In this document: piece by piece, positions 7,814 to 14,962 of the stretch | Layout of the letters: every line of letters starts with the position of its first letter | Numbering within the stretch: position 1 is the first letter of the stretch | Source of the DNA: DATLAN01 sp035527455 | GTDB taxonomy: Bacteria > Planctomycetota > Planctomycetia > Pirellulales > Thermoguttaceae | NCBI GenBank assembly: GCA_035527455.1 | Contig: DATLAN010000684.1 | Location: forward strand, 1 to 20,405 | Length of the DNA: 20,405 nucleotides | Reading direction: 5' to 3' | Program-made: the position numbers and the translations under genes | Notes under the pieces: generated by a model | Databases searched by the model: none | Told to the model about the DNA's origin: nothing | The model's input: the letters and a program-made list of their open reading frames with translations, nothing else

Positions 7814-9661
7814 TCACTCCCACTTCAAGACCGCGCCGGTATCCGCACTGGTGGCCAACGCGGCGTACTTGGCCAGGCAGCCGGTCTTGTAGCGGGGCTC
7901 GCGGGGTTTCCAGTCCTTCGCCCGCCGGGCCAGTTCTTCTTCGCTCAGTCGCACGCTGAGCTTGTGGGCGGGGATATCGATCTCGATAATATCGCCGGGC
8001 TCGAGCAGCCCGATCGGTCCGCAGGCGGCCGCTTCGGGGCTGACGTGGCCGATGCAGGCGCCCGCCGTGCCGCCGGAGAAGCGGCCGTCGGTGATCAGGG
8101 CCACCTTGTCACCCAGGCCCATGCCCTTGATGGCGGTGGTCGGAGCCAGCATCTCCTGCATGCCGGGACCGCCGCGGGGCCCCTCGTAGCGGATCACCAC
8201 CACGTCGCCCGCCTTGACCCGGCCCCCGACGATGCCGTCGTAGGCCGCCGTTTCGGCCTCGAAGATCACCGCCGGGCCGGAGTGTTTCATCATCTCGGGC
8301 ATCACGCCGGCCGCCTTGACCACGGCACCCTGGGGCGCCAAGTTGCCGTAGAGGATGACCAGCCCGCCCTCCTGACTGTAGGCGTTGTCCACCTCGCGGA
8401 TGCAATCGGCCGGATCGAAGCCCAGGTCGTCGGTCGAAAGGTCGCGGATCGACCCGGCCGTCTTCTCGACGCTCATTCCCTCGACGTTCCGCTCGCCCCT
8501 GCCGGTGACCGCGGCCAACTGCAGGGCCTCCTCAGCGACCGTTTCGGCGCGGATGTCGAACTCGGCGATGTTTTCGCCCAGCGTCTTGCCGGTCACGGTG
8601 GCGCAGTCGAGACTGAGCGGCCCGGGCCGGCCGCGCTGGATGCTGCCCAGGATCGTGTGGACGCCGCCGGAGTTGTGAACGTCCTCGATATGATATACAC
8701 GTTCGTCGTCTCCTTTGCTGGGCGCCACCCTGCAGACGTTGGGCGTTTGCTGGCTGAGCCGGTTGATGCGCTGCACGTCGTACTCGACGCCGGCCTCGTG
8801 GGCGACGGCCAGCATGTGCAGCACGGTGTTGGTGCTGCCACCCATGGCCATGTCGAGTACCATCGAATTGTCGATCGACGCGGCGGTGACGATCTCGCGC
8901 GGCAGCAGCCCGTGGCCTTCGCCCAGGCGATCGAACTGCAGGACCATTTCGACCAGCCGCTGGGCCGCCCGGCGAAAGAGCTTCTTGCGCTGGGCGCTGG
9001 TGGCCAGCAGCGTCCCGTTCATCGGCAAGGCCAGGCCCAGGGCTTCGCAGAGGCAGTTCATGCTGTTGGCCGTGAACAATCCGGAACAGGAACCGCAGGT
9101 GGGACACGCAATCCGCTCCAAGGCTAGCAAATCTTCAGCACCGATCTTTTCTTTCTGCCTGGCCGCGGCGCCGATGAAGACGTCGATCAGGTCGACTTTC
9201 CTTCCGTCGGGCATTCCGCCGGCCTCCATCGGCCCGCCGCTGACGAAGATCGTCGGGATGTTGCACCGCACGGCCGCCATCAACATGCCGGGGATGATCT
9301 TGTCGCAGTTGGGGATGCAGATCATGCCGTCGAAGCGGTGGGCCTCGAGCATCGTCTCGACCGAATCGGCGATGAGTTCGCGGCTGGGCAGCGAAAACTT
9401 CATGCCCGGGTGGCCCATCGCGATCCCGTCGCAAATGCCGATCGTGTTGAATTCGAACGGCACGCCGCCCGCCTCGCGAACGCATTGCTTGACGAACCGG
9501 CCGACTTTGTCCAGGTGGACGTGTCCGGGAATGATGTCGGTGTAGCTGTTGCAGACGGCGATGAACGGCTTGTCGAAGTCGCCCTCCCCCACGCCGGTGG
9601 CGCGAAGCAGACTGCGATGGGGGGCTCGGGCGTCGCCCGATTTGATCGTGTCGGAACGCAT
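7814..9661 (-). CDS. ilvD: Dihydroxy-acid dehydratase
   Basis: This cytoplasmic enzyme converts 2,3-dihydroxy-isovalerate and 2,3-dihydroxy-methylvalerate to the 2-keto acids in valine, leucine and isoleucine synthesis. The 615-residue length matches the E. coli type. Both family signatures are present: NCDKIIPGML (Cys119) and, near the C-terminus, ALITDGRFSGGTAGACIGH. Cys192 lies in ACPTCGSCSGLFTANSMNC, 73 residues after Cys119, the usual spacing of two cluster ligands. The segment corresponding to PCN in [2Fe-2S] enzymes reads IIPGHVHL, as in E. coli IlvD, suggesting the oxygen-sensitive [4Fe-4S] subtype. The start at 9661 gives MRSDTIKSGDARAPHRSLLRATG, in line with homologues, with AAAGGA upstream; the 48 in-frame codons before it are unlike the family. 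No other ilv gene is in the window. Confidence 0.97.
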   Translation of the reverse strand: MRSDTIKSGDARAPHRSLLRATGVGEGDFDKPFIAVCNSYTDIIPGHVHLDKVGRFVKQCVREAGGVPFEFNTIGICDGIAMGHPGMKFSLPSRELIADSVETMLEAHRFDGMICIPNCDKIIPGMLMAAVRCNIPTIFVSGGPMEAGGMPDGRKVDLIDVFIGAAARQKEKIGAEDLLALERIACPTCGSCSGLFTANSMNCLCEALGLALPMNGTLLATSAQRKKLFRRAAQRLVEMVLQFDRLGEGHGLLPREIVTAASIDNSMVLDMAMGGSTNTVLHMLAVAHEAGVEYDVQRINRLSQQTPNVCRVAPSKGDDERVYHIEDVHNSGGVHTILGSIQRGRPGPLSLDCATVTGKTLGENIAEFDIRAETVAEEALQLAAVTGRGERNVEGMSVEKTAGSIRDLSTDDLGFDPADCIREVDNAYSQEGGLVILYGNLAPQGAVVKAAGVMPEMMKHSGPAVIFEAETAAYDGIVGGRVKAGDVVVIRYEGPRGGPGMQEMLAPTTAIKGMGLGDKVALITDGRFSGGTAGACIGHVSPEAAACGPIGLLEPGDIIEIDIPAHKLSVRLSEEELARRAKDWKPREPRYKTGCLAKYAALATSADTGAVLKWE

Positions 9662-9732
9662 GGTCGAAGGTCCTTTCGTGCAAATCAGCGAGATTCCCCA
9701 TTGTAAGCAGCCCCCGTCGAAAACGGTAGGGG

Positions 9733-9753
9733 AGCCGCTCGCGGCTTCGCAAC
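9733..9753. repeat. 21-bp hairpin repeat, left copy beside the DUF1080 gene
   Basis: A 21-bp word beginning AGCCGCTCGCGGCT (a 6-bp stem with a 2-base loop) and ending TCGCAAC is found here and, identical and in the same orientation, at 10503-10523. The two copies flank the DUF1080 gene 770 bp apart. This looks like a small REP-type repeat. Confidence 0.75.
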
Positions 9754-9786
9754 GCCTGCACAATTGCTTCGCAACCGCCCACCGAC

Positions 9787-9815
9787 TGGAAAACTCCCGC
9801 CGCAAAAGCTATCTT
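9787..9815 (+). promoter_or_regulatory. Possible promoter of the DUF1080 gene
   Basis: TGGAAA at 9787-9792 (four of six matches to TTGACA) and TATCTT at 9810-9815 (four of six matches to TATAAT) are separated by exactly 17 bp. They lie 57 bp upstream of the ATG. The match is modest. Confidence 0.35.
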
Positions 9816-9871
9816 ATCCTGCAGCCGAAACCCACTCCGGTCCAAATCCCCAGCCCCGCGAGGAGCCCACC

Positions 9872-10504
9872 ATGAGAAACCTGCTGCTTGCCGTCTGCAT
9901 CACGTGCCCGATGAGCCCGCTGTTCGCCGCGGAAGGAAGCCCCGCAGCCGACGATTTCACCCCGCTGTTCGACGGCAAGACCTTCACCGGCTGGGAAGGC
10001 AACCTCGAGGCCTTTCGCATCGAGGACGGCGCGATCGTCGGCGGCAGCCTCCAAGAGCGCGTGCCCCGCAACGAGTTCCTCTGCGCCGCCGGGGAATACG
10101 CCGACTTCGAGCTGCGGCTGAAGTTCAAGCTGGTGGGCCAGGGGGCCAACGCGGGCGTGCAGATCCGCAGCCGCCGCATCCCCGATCACCACGAAATGAT
10201 CGGCTACCAGGCGGACCTGGGCAACGGCTGGTGGGGCTGCCTGTACGACGAGTCCCGCCGGCGAACGATCCTCGCCGGACCGCCCAAGGAAGATCGGGCC
10301 AAGATCGTCAAGCTAGACGACTGGAACGACTACATGATCCGTTGCACCGGCCGGCGGATCCAACTCTGGATCAACGGGCAGCAAACGGTCGACTACACCG
10401 AGCCGGACGAGCAGATCGAGCAGAAGGGGCTCATCGCCGTCCAGATCCACGGCGGCCCGCCCACCGAGGCCTGGTACAAGGACATCCTCATCAAGAAACT
10501 CTAG
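9872..10504 (+). CDS. Secreted DUF1080 / 3-keto-disaccharide hydrolase-family protein
   Basis: The product has 210 residues, with a signal peptide (MRNLLLAVCITCPMSPLFA, cleavage near 19) and GAGGAG six bases before the ATG. The rest is one DUF1080 beta-sandwich: FTPLFDGKTFTGWEG, FRIEDGAIVGG, then FELRLKFKLVGQGANAGVQIRS, WWGCLYDESRR, WNDYMIRCTGRRIQLWINGQ and a final GLIAVQIHGGPPTEAWYKDI. All the usual family landmarks are present, so it appears complete. Some family members hydrolyse 3-keto-glycosides made by glycoside oxidoreductases; in planctomycetes the family is greatly expanded and most members are uncharacterised. The stop overlaps the right-hand 21-bp repeat, so the repeat supplies the last bases of the gene. 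The HAD gene begins 79 bp on and may be co-transcribed. Confidence 0.92.
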   Translation: MRNLLLAVCITCPMSPLFAAEGSPAADDFTPLFDGKTFTGWEGNLEAFRIEDGAIVGGSLQERVPRNEFLCAAGEYADFELRLKFKLVGQGANAGVQIRSRRIPDHHEMIGYQADLGNGWWGCLYDESRRRTILAGPPKEDRAKIVKLDDWNDYMIRCTGRRIQLWINGQQTVDYTEPDEQIEQKGLIAVQIHGGPPTEAWYKDILIKKL

Positions 10505-10523
10505 CCGCTCGCGGCTTCGCAAC
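10503..10523. repeat. 21-bp hairpin repeat, right copy beside the DUF1080 gene
   Basis: This is identical and in the same orientation to the copy at 9733-9753. Its first two bases belong to the TAG stop codon of the DUF1080 gene. Confidence 0.75.
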
Positions 10524-10583
10524 AACCACCTGCAAACCCGCGCCCAAATCCGCTCAACGTACCGCCCGGACGAACCCGAACGC

Positions 10584-11204
10584 ATGACGCCCCCCAAATT
10601 CCTCTACTTCGATCTCGGCATCGTGCTGGTCGATTTCAGTGTGGATCAAATGTTCCGCCAGATGGCCGACGTGTCCGGTGTTGAGCCGGATCGCGTCGAG
10701 GAGATCCTCTTCGACGGCGGGCTGCAATCGCAGTACGAACTCGGCCGAATCACCGGCCGCGAATTCTACGAGGCCTTCTGCCGGCAGACGGACACCCGGC
10801 CCGATTACGACGCCCTGCAACGGGCCGGCTGCGACATCTTCGAGCTGAACGTCTCCATGCTGCCCGTGGTGGCCCAGCTCCGCCAGGCCGGCTATCGGAT
10901 GGGCGTCCTGTCGAACACCTGCGACAGTCATTGGGAGCATTGTCTCGGGCGATACTGGATCATCGCCGAGTCGTTTTCGGTGTTCGCCCTGAGCTGCCGG
11001 ATCGGGGCCGCCAAGCCGGACGCGGCCATCTTCCACGCCGCCGCCGAGTTGGCCGGCGTCGAGCCCGAGGGGATCTTCTTCGTCGATGATCTCCCCGGCC
11101 ACGTCGCCGGGGCCAAGGCCGTGGGCTTCGACGCCGTGCAATACACCACGACGCCGAAATTCGTGACCGATCTGCGGAAGCGGGGGATTCGCTTCAACTA
11201 CTGA
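10584..11204 (+). CDS. HAD-superfamily phosphatase, subfamily IA (YihX-like)
   Basis: This 206-residue cytoplasmic hydrolase has the four HAD motifs. Motif I is YFDLGIVLVD with nucleophile Asp10. Motif II is VLSNTCDSH. Motif III is the Lys in IGAAKPDAAIF. Motif IV is IFFVDDLPGHVAGAKAVGF. The cap is the small helical type between motifs I and II. The second motif I aspartate is replaced by Gly, as in E. coli YihX (DLGNVIVD), a working sugar-phosphate phosphatase, so this does not imply inactivity; the usual Asn after that Gly is Ile here. The substrate cannot be predicted. No clear ribosome binding site precedes the ATG, but the next Met is at residue 23, after the catalytic motif. It lies between the DUF1080 gene and trpB on the same strand. 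Confidence 0.88.
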   Translation: MTPPKFLYFDLGIVLVDFSVDQMFRQMADVSGVEPDRVEEILFDGGLQSQYELGRITGREFYEAFCRQTDTRPDYDALQRAGCDIFELNVSMLPVVAQLRQAGYRMGVLSNTCDSHWEHCLGRYWIIAESFSVFALSCRIGAAKPDAAIFHAAAELAGVEPEGIFFVDDLPGHVAGAKAVGFDAVQYTTTPKFVTDLRKRGIRFNY

Positions 11205-11260
11205 ACTGAGCTGAGGGGCCGCGCAGAAACAACTTGTTCGATGGGGTGGCATTGTTCGTT

Positions 11261-11337
11261 GGGTGGCACGCCCTGAGGGACGAAGGGCGTGGTTTGGCAG
11301 GTCTTGCACGCCCTTCGTCCCTCAGGGCGTGCCACCC
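11261..11337. repeat. Palindromic intergenic element, family B copy 1 (perfect 31-bp arms)
   Basis: The arms at 11261-11291 and 11307-11337 are perfect inverted copies with a 15-bp centre. Each arm contains its own hairpin: CACGCCCT (11267-11274), a 9-base loop GAGGGACGA, then AGGGCGTG (11284-11291). Family B copy 2 at 15833-15910 differs by one base in the loop, mirrored in its other arm. It sits between the HAD gene and the trpB promoter and could also end HAD transcription. Confidence 0.9.
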
Positions 11338-11360
11338 TCCTTTTTCGACGGCTCGCTCTC

Positions 11361-11388
11361 TTGACCGGCCGGCCATGGGAAGGATAAT
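11361..11388 (+). promoter_or_regulatory. Sigma70-type promoter of trpB
   Basis: TTGACC (11361-11366) is followed by 16 bp and GATAAT (11383-11388); each hexamer matches five of six consensus bases. It lies 42 bp upstream of the first ATG, immediately after the family B repeat. This suggests trpB has its own promoter. I see no leader peptide rich in Trp codons. Confidence 0.6.
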
Positions 11389-11430
11389 AATGAGTTTGCG
11401 ACCTTTTCGCCGACCGATCCCAGCGAGCCG

Positions 11431-12639
11431 ATGCCCATGCCCCTAAGCTCCCAAGTCCCCGATGCCGCCGGCCGTTTCGGACCGTTCGGCGGCCGTTATG
11501 TCCCCGAAACGCTCACCCGGGCGCTGGACGAGCTGGCCGCTGCCTACGAGGAAGCCCTCCGGGACGAGTCGTTTCAGGAGGAACTCGACTTCCTGCTGAA
11601 ACACTACGTCGGCCGTCCTTCCCCCCTGTACCATGCCCAACGGCTCAGCCGGCACTGCGGCGGGGCACAGATCTACCTCAAGCGGGAAGACCTCAACCAC
11701 ACCGGCGCCCACAAGATCAATAACACGCTCGGCCAGGCGCTCTTGACCCGCCGGATGGGCAAGCCGCGCGTGATCGCCGAGACCGGTGCCGGGCAGCACG
11801 GCGTGGCCACCGCGACGGCCTGTGCCCGATTCGGGCTGGAGTGCGTCGTCTACATGGGCGAGGAGGACATCCGCCGACAGCGTCCCAACGTCTTCAGCAT
11901 GAAGCTGCTGGGGGCCGAAGTCCGGCCGGTCCGTAGCGGATCGAGAACCCTGCGGGACGCCATCAACGAGGCCATGCGCGACTGGATGACCTCGGTCGAA
12001 ACGACCCACTACATCCTCGGGTCGGTCGTCGGGCCGCACCCCTTCCCGCGGATCGTCCGCGACTTCCAGTCGGTCATCGGCCGCGAGGCCCGACGGCAGT
12101 GCATCGAGCAGACGGGCAGCCTGCCCGATTTGATCGTGGCCTGCGTCGGCGGCGGCAGCAACGCGGCCGGCATGTTCTATGACTTCATCGACGACGAGGC
12201 GGTCGAGCTGCTCGGCGTCGAGGCCGGCGGGCGCTCCGACAAGATGGGCGACCACGCCGCGCCGCTCTGTTACGGACAGCCGGGCGTGCTCCACGGAAGC
12301 CTCAGCTACGTGATGCAGGACGAAGACGGCCAGACCTCCGACGTACACAGCATCTCGGCCGGGCTCGACTATCCCGGCACCGGACCCGAACACAGCTACT
12401 GGAAGGACATCGGCCGGGTCGCCTACACCAACGCCACCGACCGCGAAGCCCTGGCCGCTTTCGACACGCTCGCCCGAACCGAGGGCATCCTGCCGGCCCT
12501 GGAGAGTTCGCACGCGGTGGCCAAGGCCATGGAACGGGCCGCCGCGCAAAAGCCCGACCAGACGGTGCTCGTCTGTCTGAGCGGCCGCGGCGACAAGGAC
12601 GCGGCCGAGATCGCCCGGCTCCGCGGCGAGAACGTTTGA
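11431..12639 (+). CDS. trpB: Tryptophan synthase beta chain
   Basis: TrpB condenses indole with L-serine to make tryptophan, using pyridoxal phosphate, in a complex with TrpA. The 402-residue protein is full length: GRFGPFGGRYVPETL at the N-terminus, the PLP lysine Lys95 in HTGAHKINN, catalytic Glu117 in ETGAGQHGVA, and the phosphate-binding GGGSNAAG at 240-247. The sequence GRPSPLYHAQRLS and the length suit the TrpB1 class, which works with TrpA, and not the longer TrpB2 class. Two ATGs (11431 and 11437) are possible starts; neither has a strong ribosome binding site. The gene is followed by trpA after a 227-bp gap that contains a repeat element. No trpE, D, C, F or G lies nearby. Confidence 0.97.
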   Translation: MPMPLSSQVPDAAGRFGPFGGRYVPETLTRALDELAAAYEEALRDESFQEELDFLLKHYVGRPSPLYHAQRLSRHCGGAQIYLKREDLNHTGAHKINNTLGQALLTRRMGKPRVIAETGAGQHGVATATACARFGLECVVYMGEEDIRRQRPNVFSMKLLGAEVRPVRSGSRTLRDAINEAMRDWMTSVETTHYILGSVVGPHPFPRIVRDFQSVIGREARRQCIEQTGSLPDLIVACVGGGSNAAGMFYDFIDDEAVELLGVEAGGRSDKMGDHAAPLCYGQPGVLHGSLSYVMQDEDGQTSDVHSISAGLDYPGTGPEHSYWKDIGRVAYTNATDREALAAFDTLARTEGILPALESSHAVAKAMERAAAQKPDQTVLVCLSGRGDKDAAEIARLRGENV

Positions 12640-12729
12640 CGGATCGTGACGGATCGCGCACATGGACATCAATAGCCGAACTGCGGAGCGAATTTTATGC
12701 CGTTTAGGGTATGCCGCTTATTGCATACC

Positions 12730-12814
12730 GTTTAGCGGGCGGGCTTGCCCGCCGCTTGTCGCAAAACACCGTTTGGTCGACAACTGCCACGGCGGGCAAG
12801 CCCGCCCGCTAAAC
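12730..12814. repeat. Palindromic intergenic element, family A copy 2
   Basis: Its 25-bp arms at 12730-12754 and 12790-12814 are perfect inverted copies (starting GTTTAGCGGGCGGGC, ending GCCCGCTAAAC). They match the arms of copy 1 at 7695-7775, while the centres are unrelated. Each arm self-folds as GGCGGGC-NN-GCCCGCC. It lies between trpB and trpA and may attenuate transcription into trpA. Confidence 0.9.
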
Positions 12815-12866
12815 TTTCACCAGTAACACTCACGCCGCATCCCAACCTCCTGCCACGCCCGAAAAC

Positions 12867-13667
12867 ATGTCCTCCATCGATACCCTTTTCGACCGACTCC
12901 GCAAGTCCGGCCGCAAGGCGTTCATGCCGTTCGTCACGGCCGGCGATCCCGACCTGGAGTTCACCGCGGAGGTGATCCGTCTGCTGGTCGACCGCGGCAG
13001 CACGATGTGCGAGTTGGGCATTCCCTACAGCGATCCGATCGCCGACGGCCCGGTGATCCAGGCCTCGTACACGCGGTCGCTCGGGCGGAAGATCAAGCTG
13101 GCCGAGATCCTCGAAACGATCGGCCGCCTCACGCCGCGGTTGGGCGCCCCGCTGGTCACCATGGTCAGCTATGCGATCGTGTACCGTCACGGGCTGGAGC
13201 GCTACGTGGCCGACGCCAAGGCGGCCGGCGTGGCCGGTGCCATCGTGCCCGATCTGCCCGTCGAAGAGTCCGGCCCGCTGGCCGAGATCTGCCGCCGCGA
13301 GGATTTCAGCCTGATCCAACTGATCACGCCCACCACGCCGCGCGACCGGGCCGTGCGGATCGCCGAGCGGACCACCGGCTTCATCTACTACGTTTCGGTG
13401 ACCGGCATCACGGGCGAGCGGGACGACCTGCCGCAGGAGATCGTCGACAACGTCGGTTGGCTCCGCGAGCAGACGCCACTGCCGATCTGCATCGGGTTCG
13501 GCATCAGCCGGCCGAAGCACGTCAGGATGCTCGCCCCGGTGGCCGACGGCCTGATCGTCGGTTCGGCGATCGTCCGCCGGGTGAGCGAAGCCGCCGCCAA
13601 GGGCCGCGAAACCGTGCTGGCCGAAATCGGCGACTACGTGGCCGAATTGCTCGCGGCGATGGGATAA
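12867..13667 (+). CDS. trpA: Tryptophan synthase alpha chain
   Basis: TrpA cleaves indole-3-glycerol phosphate to indole and glyceraldehyde 3-phosphate and passes indole to TrpB. The 266-residue TIM barrel carries both catalytic acids at E. coli numbering, Glu49 and Asp60, in CELGIPYSDPIADGPVIQ. Other family marks are AFMPFVTAGDPD (18-29), AGAIVPDLPVEE, the flexible loop VSVTGITGER, and the phosphate-binding IGFGIS and GLIVGSAIV near the C-terminus. No Shine-Dalgarno-like sequence precedes the ATG, which opens the expected MSSIDTLFDRLRKSGRKAF, so the start is supported by the protein. It probably shares a transcript with trpB, although the gap with its palindrome makes differential expression possible. 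Confidence 0.97.
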   Translation: MSSIDTLFDRLRKSGRKAFMPFVTAGDPDLEFTAEVIRLLVDRGSTMCELGIPYSDPIADGPVIQASYTRSLGRKIKLAEILETIGRLTPRLGAPLVTMVSYAIVYRHGLERYVADAKAAGVAGAIVPDLPVEESGPLAEICRREDFSLIQLITPTTPRDRAVRIAERTTGFIYYVSVTGITGERDDLPQEIVDNVGWLREQTPLPICIGFGISRPKHVRMLAPVADGLIVGSAIVRRVSEAAAKGRETVLAEIGDYVAELLAAMG

Positions 13668-14118
13668 TCCGCCGGCGGTCTTGGCGTAATCCTCATCCTC
13701 AAGCGGGTCGATTCCGGCCGAACCATTCTTTTCCACTTCGCCGACCTCAGTGCAACAATTCCCGTCGGGCATTGCCCTGAAACGTGTCGCAACTCGTTGT
13801 GAATCGGGCAGTTACGTCCACCGCCCTCGAAGCGGCACCCGGCTCGAAACCGATTGTTTTCAGCCCCCAGCCTTGGGCTCAACGATAGAAGTCGGGCCGA
13901 TCTCTTCGTAACGTCTTATTCCCCAATGGTTTAGGCATTTTGCCGCCCCTTGACACGGGTCGCTCGATCGGGTCGCATGGCGGGGTTGTTGCCTCGGCGC
14001 AAAGCGAGCCGGATTCAAGACTTACGACATTGTTACCCGATTTTCGCAAATTTCGCATTTCGCGGAGCAACAATGGGCCACCCCCACCACGGGTCCAGTG
14101 TCACCCCTCCGCCGATGC

Positions 14119-14190
14119 GTAGCTGAATTCGCAAAGAATTTAGCAATGACTCCGTCCGTCGATTCTCTGAATTCTTGCGAATTCAGCTAC
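14119..14190. repeat. Palindromic intergenic element, family C (GTAGCTGAATTCGC type)
   Basis: The arms at 14119-14140 and 14170-14190 are inverted copies with one single-base indel. Each end also folds on itself: GCTGAATTC-GCAAA-GAATTTAGC at 14122-14144 (one G-T pair) and CTGAATTC-TTGC-GAATTCAG at 14167-14186. This is again two inverted hairpins, as in families A and B. Confidence 0.85.
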
Positions 14191-14447
14191 CGGATCCGTG
14201 CCACTCCGCGATGAACCGGATTGCCAAAGATCCACTCGCCCCGCGAGAGAAATATACGTCTGTATACCACCCAGCCCGGCCGAAGTCAACCCCAAACCGG
14301 CCCGATTCGCAGATTGGTCATGCGCAGGGCAACACCGGCGATCTTGCCCGTGAGTCAAGCGACATGGTAAGATCGCACCCGCAAGATCGCTGGTCCCACG
14401 CGCCAACGGTTCGAGGTCGTGCCTCGCTGGATCATCCTCTCGATCGC

Positions 14448-14561
14448 GATCACGAAATGCCGAAAGAACGAAAGCACGAAAGACAAGCCCGGACGGACGA
14501 AGCGACTTTCTCGTCTTCGTTTCCCATTTTCGCGTTTTCGTCCTTTCGCGTTTTCGTGATC
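14448..14561. repeat. TTTCG/CGAAA-rich low-complexity segment with inverted ends
   Basis: GATCACGAAA at 14448-14457 and TTTCGTGATC at 14552-14561 are perfect inverted ends. Between them the left half repeats CGAAAG words and the right half repeats TTTTCG or TTTCG words, so the whole could fold imperfectly. Its only effect on annotation is to create spurious Arg/Lys/Thr-rich frames. Confidence 0.5.
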
Positions 14562-14575
14562 CTCTTCCCGTTGTG

Positions 14576-14631
14576 TAAATGGGGACAGTCACCTATTTCT
14601 CCTCCACAAAATAGGTGACTGTCCCCATTTA
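14576..14631. repeat. Palindromic intergenic element, family D (perfect 23-bp arms)
   Basis: The arms at 14576-14598 and 14609-14631 (TAAATGGGGACAGTCACC... and its complement) pair perfectly around a 10-base loop. Unlike families A to C and E, a single arm does not fold on itself. Similar GGGGACAGTCACC words recur in many bacterial genomes next to REP-type elements; I state this from memory only. Confidence 0.85.
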
Positions 14632-14855
14632 ATCCGCTTCGGTGAGAGATCGATTCACAATTCCTGCCGTAACGCTACGAATAAAGAGGTAGCGGATGTC
14701 GCGCGGAAGCGACCCCTAAGGGTATAAGGTATGTTTGTCGCAAGGGCCCGCGTCCTCGGCATGCCGGCAATGACCGGCAAGGAAAGCGACATAACCTATT
14801 GCAGAGAAACGGGTTGCGTCGCAGAGCCGCCTGTCCGGTACACCTCGAATGTGGA

Positions 14856-14884
14856 TTGCGGCAGGGGGGCCGATCGCTTAGAAT
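14856..14884 (+). promoter_or_regulatory. Promoter candidate for the PspA-like gene
   Basis: TTGCGG (14856-14861), a 17-bp spacer and TAGAAT (14879-14884, five of six) lie 78 bp upstream of the ATG at 14963. The -10 match is good and the -35 is weak (three of six). I see no palindromic operator around it and no sigma54-type -24/-12 element, in contrast to enterobacterial psp promoters. Confidence 0.5.
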
Positions 14885-14962
14885 CCGCTAACGTGGGGTG
14901 TCCGGCGGTCCTTGGGGTCCGCGAAAGAAAGAATTGACCATTTGCCTTGGGAGGTTTCGGCC

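Larger units (their letters stand above)
13668..14855. other. 1.2-kb intergenic stretch holding three repeat elements
   Basis: I see no gene here. Open frames such as 13879-14073 and 14140-14592 on the minus strand, and 14175-14618 on the plus strand, are compositionally odd and overlap repeat DNA. The stretch holds the EcoRI-site-rich palindrome at 14119-14190, a low-complexity TTTCG-rich segment at 14448-14561 and a perfect 23-bp inverted repeat at 14576-14631. The first 450 bp lacks visible structure. Confidence 0.6.

Noticed and set aside
13950..13978. Perfect TTGACA with a hexamer 17 bp on
   Set aside because: The downstream hexamer TCGCAT matches only three of six bases and no gene follows.
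13879..14073. Short minus-strand frame downstream of trpA (…KMPKPLGNKTLRRDRPDFYR)
   Set aside because: No start signal or known family was found; it may be part of a dispersed non-coding repeat.
14140..14592. Open frame on the minus strand rich in Arg, Lys and Thr
   Set aside because: Its start lies inside a palindrome and its N-terminus is a translation of the TTTCG-rich repeat.
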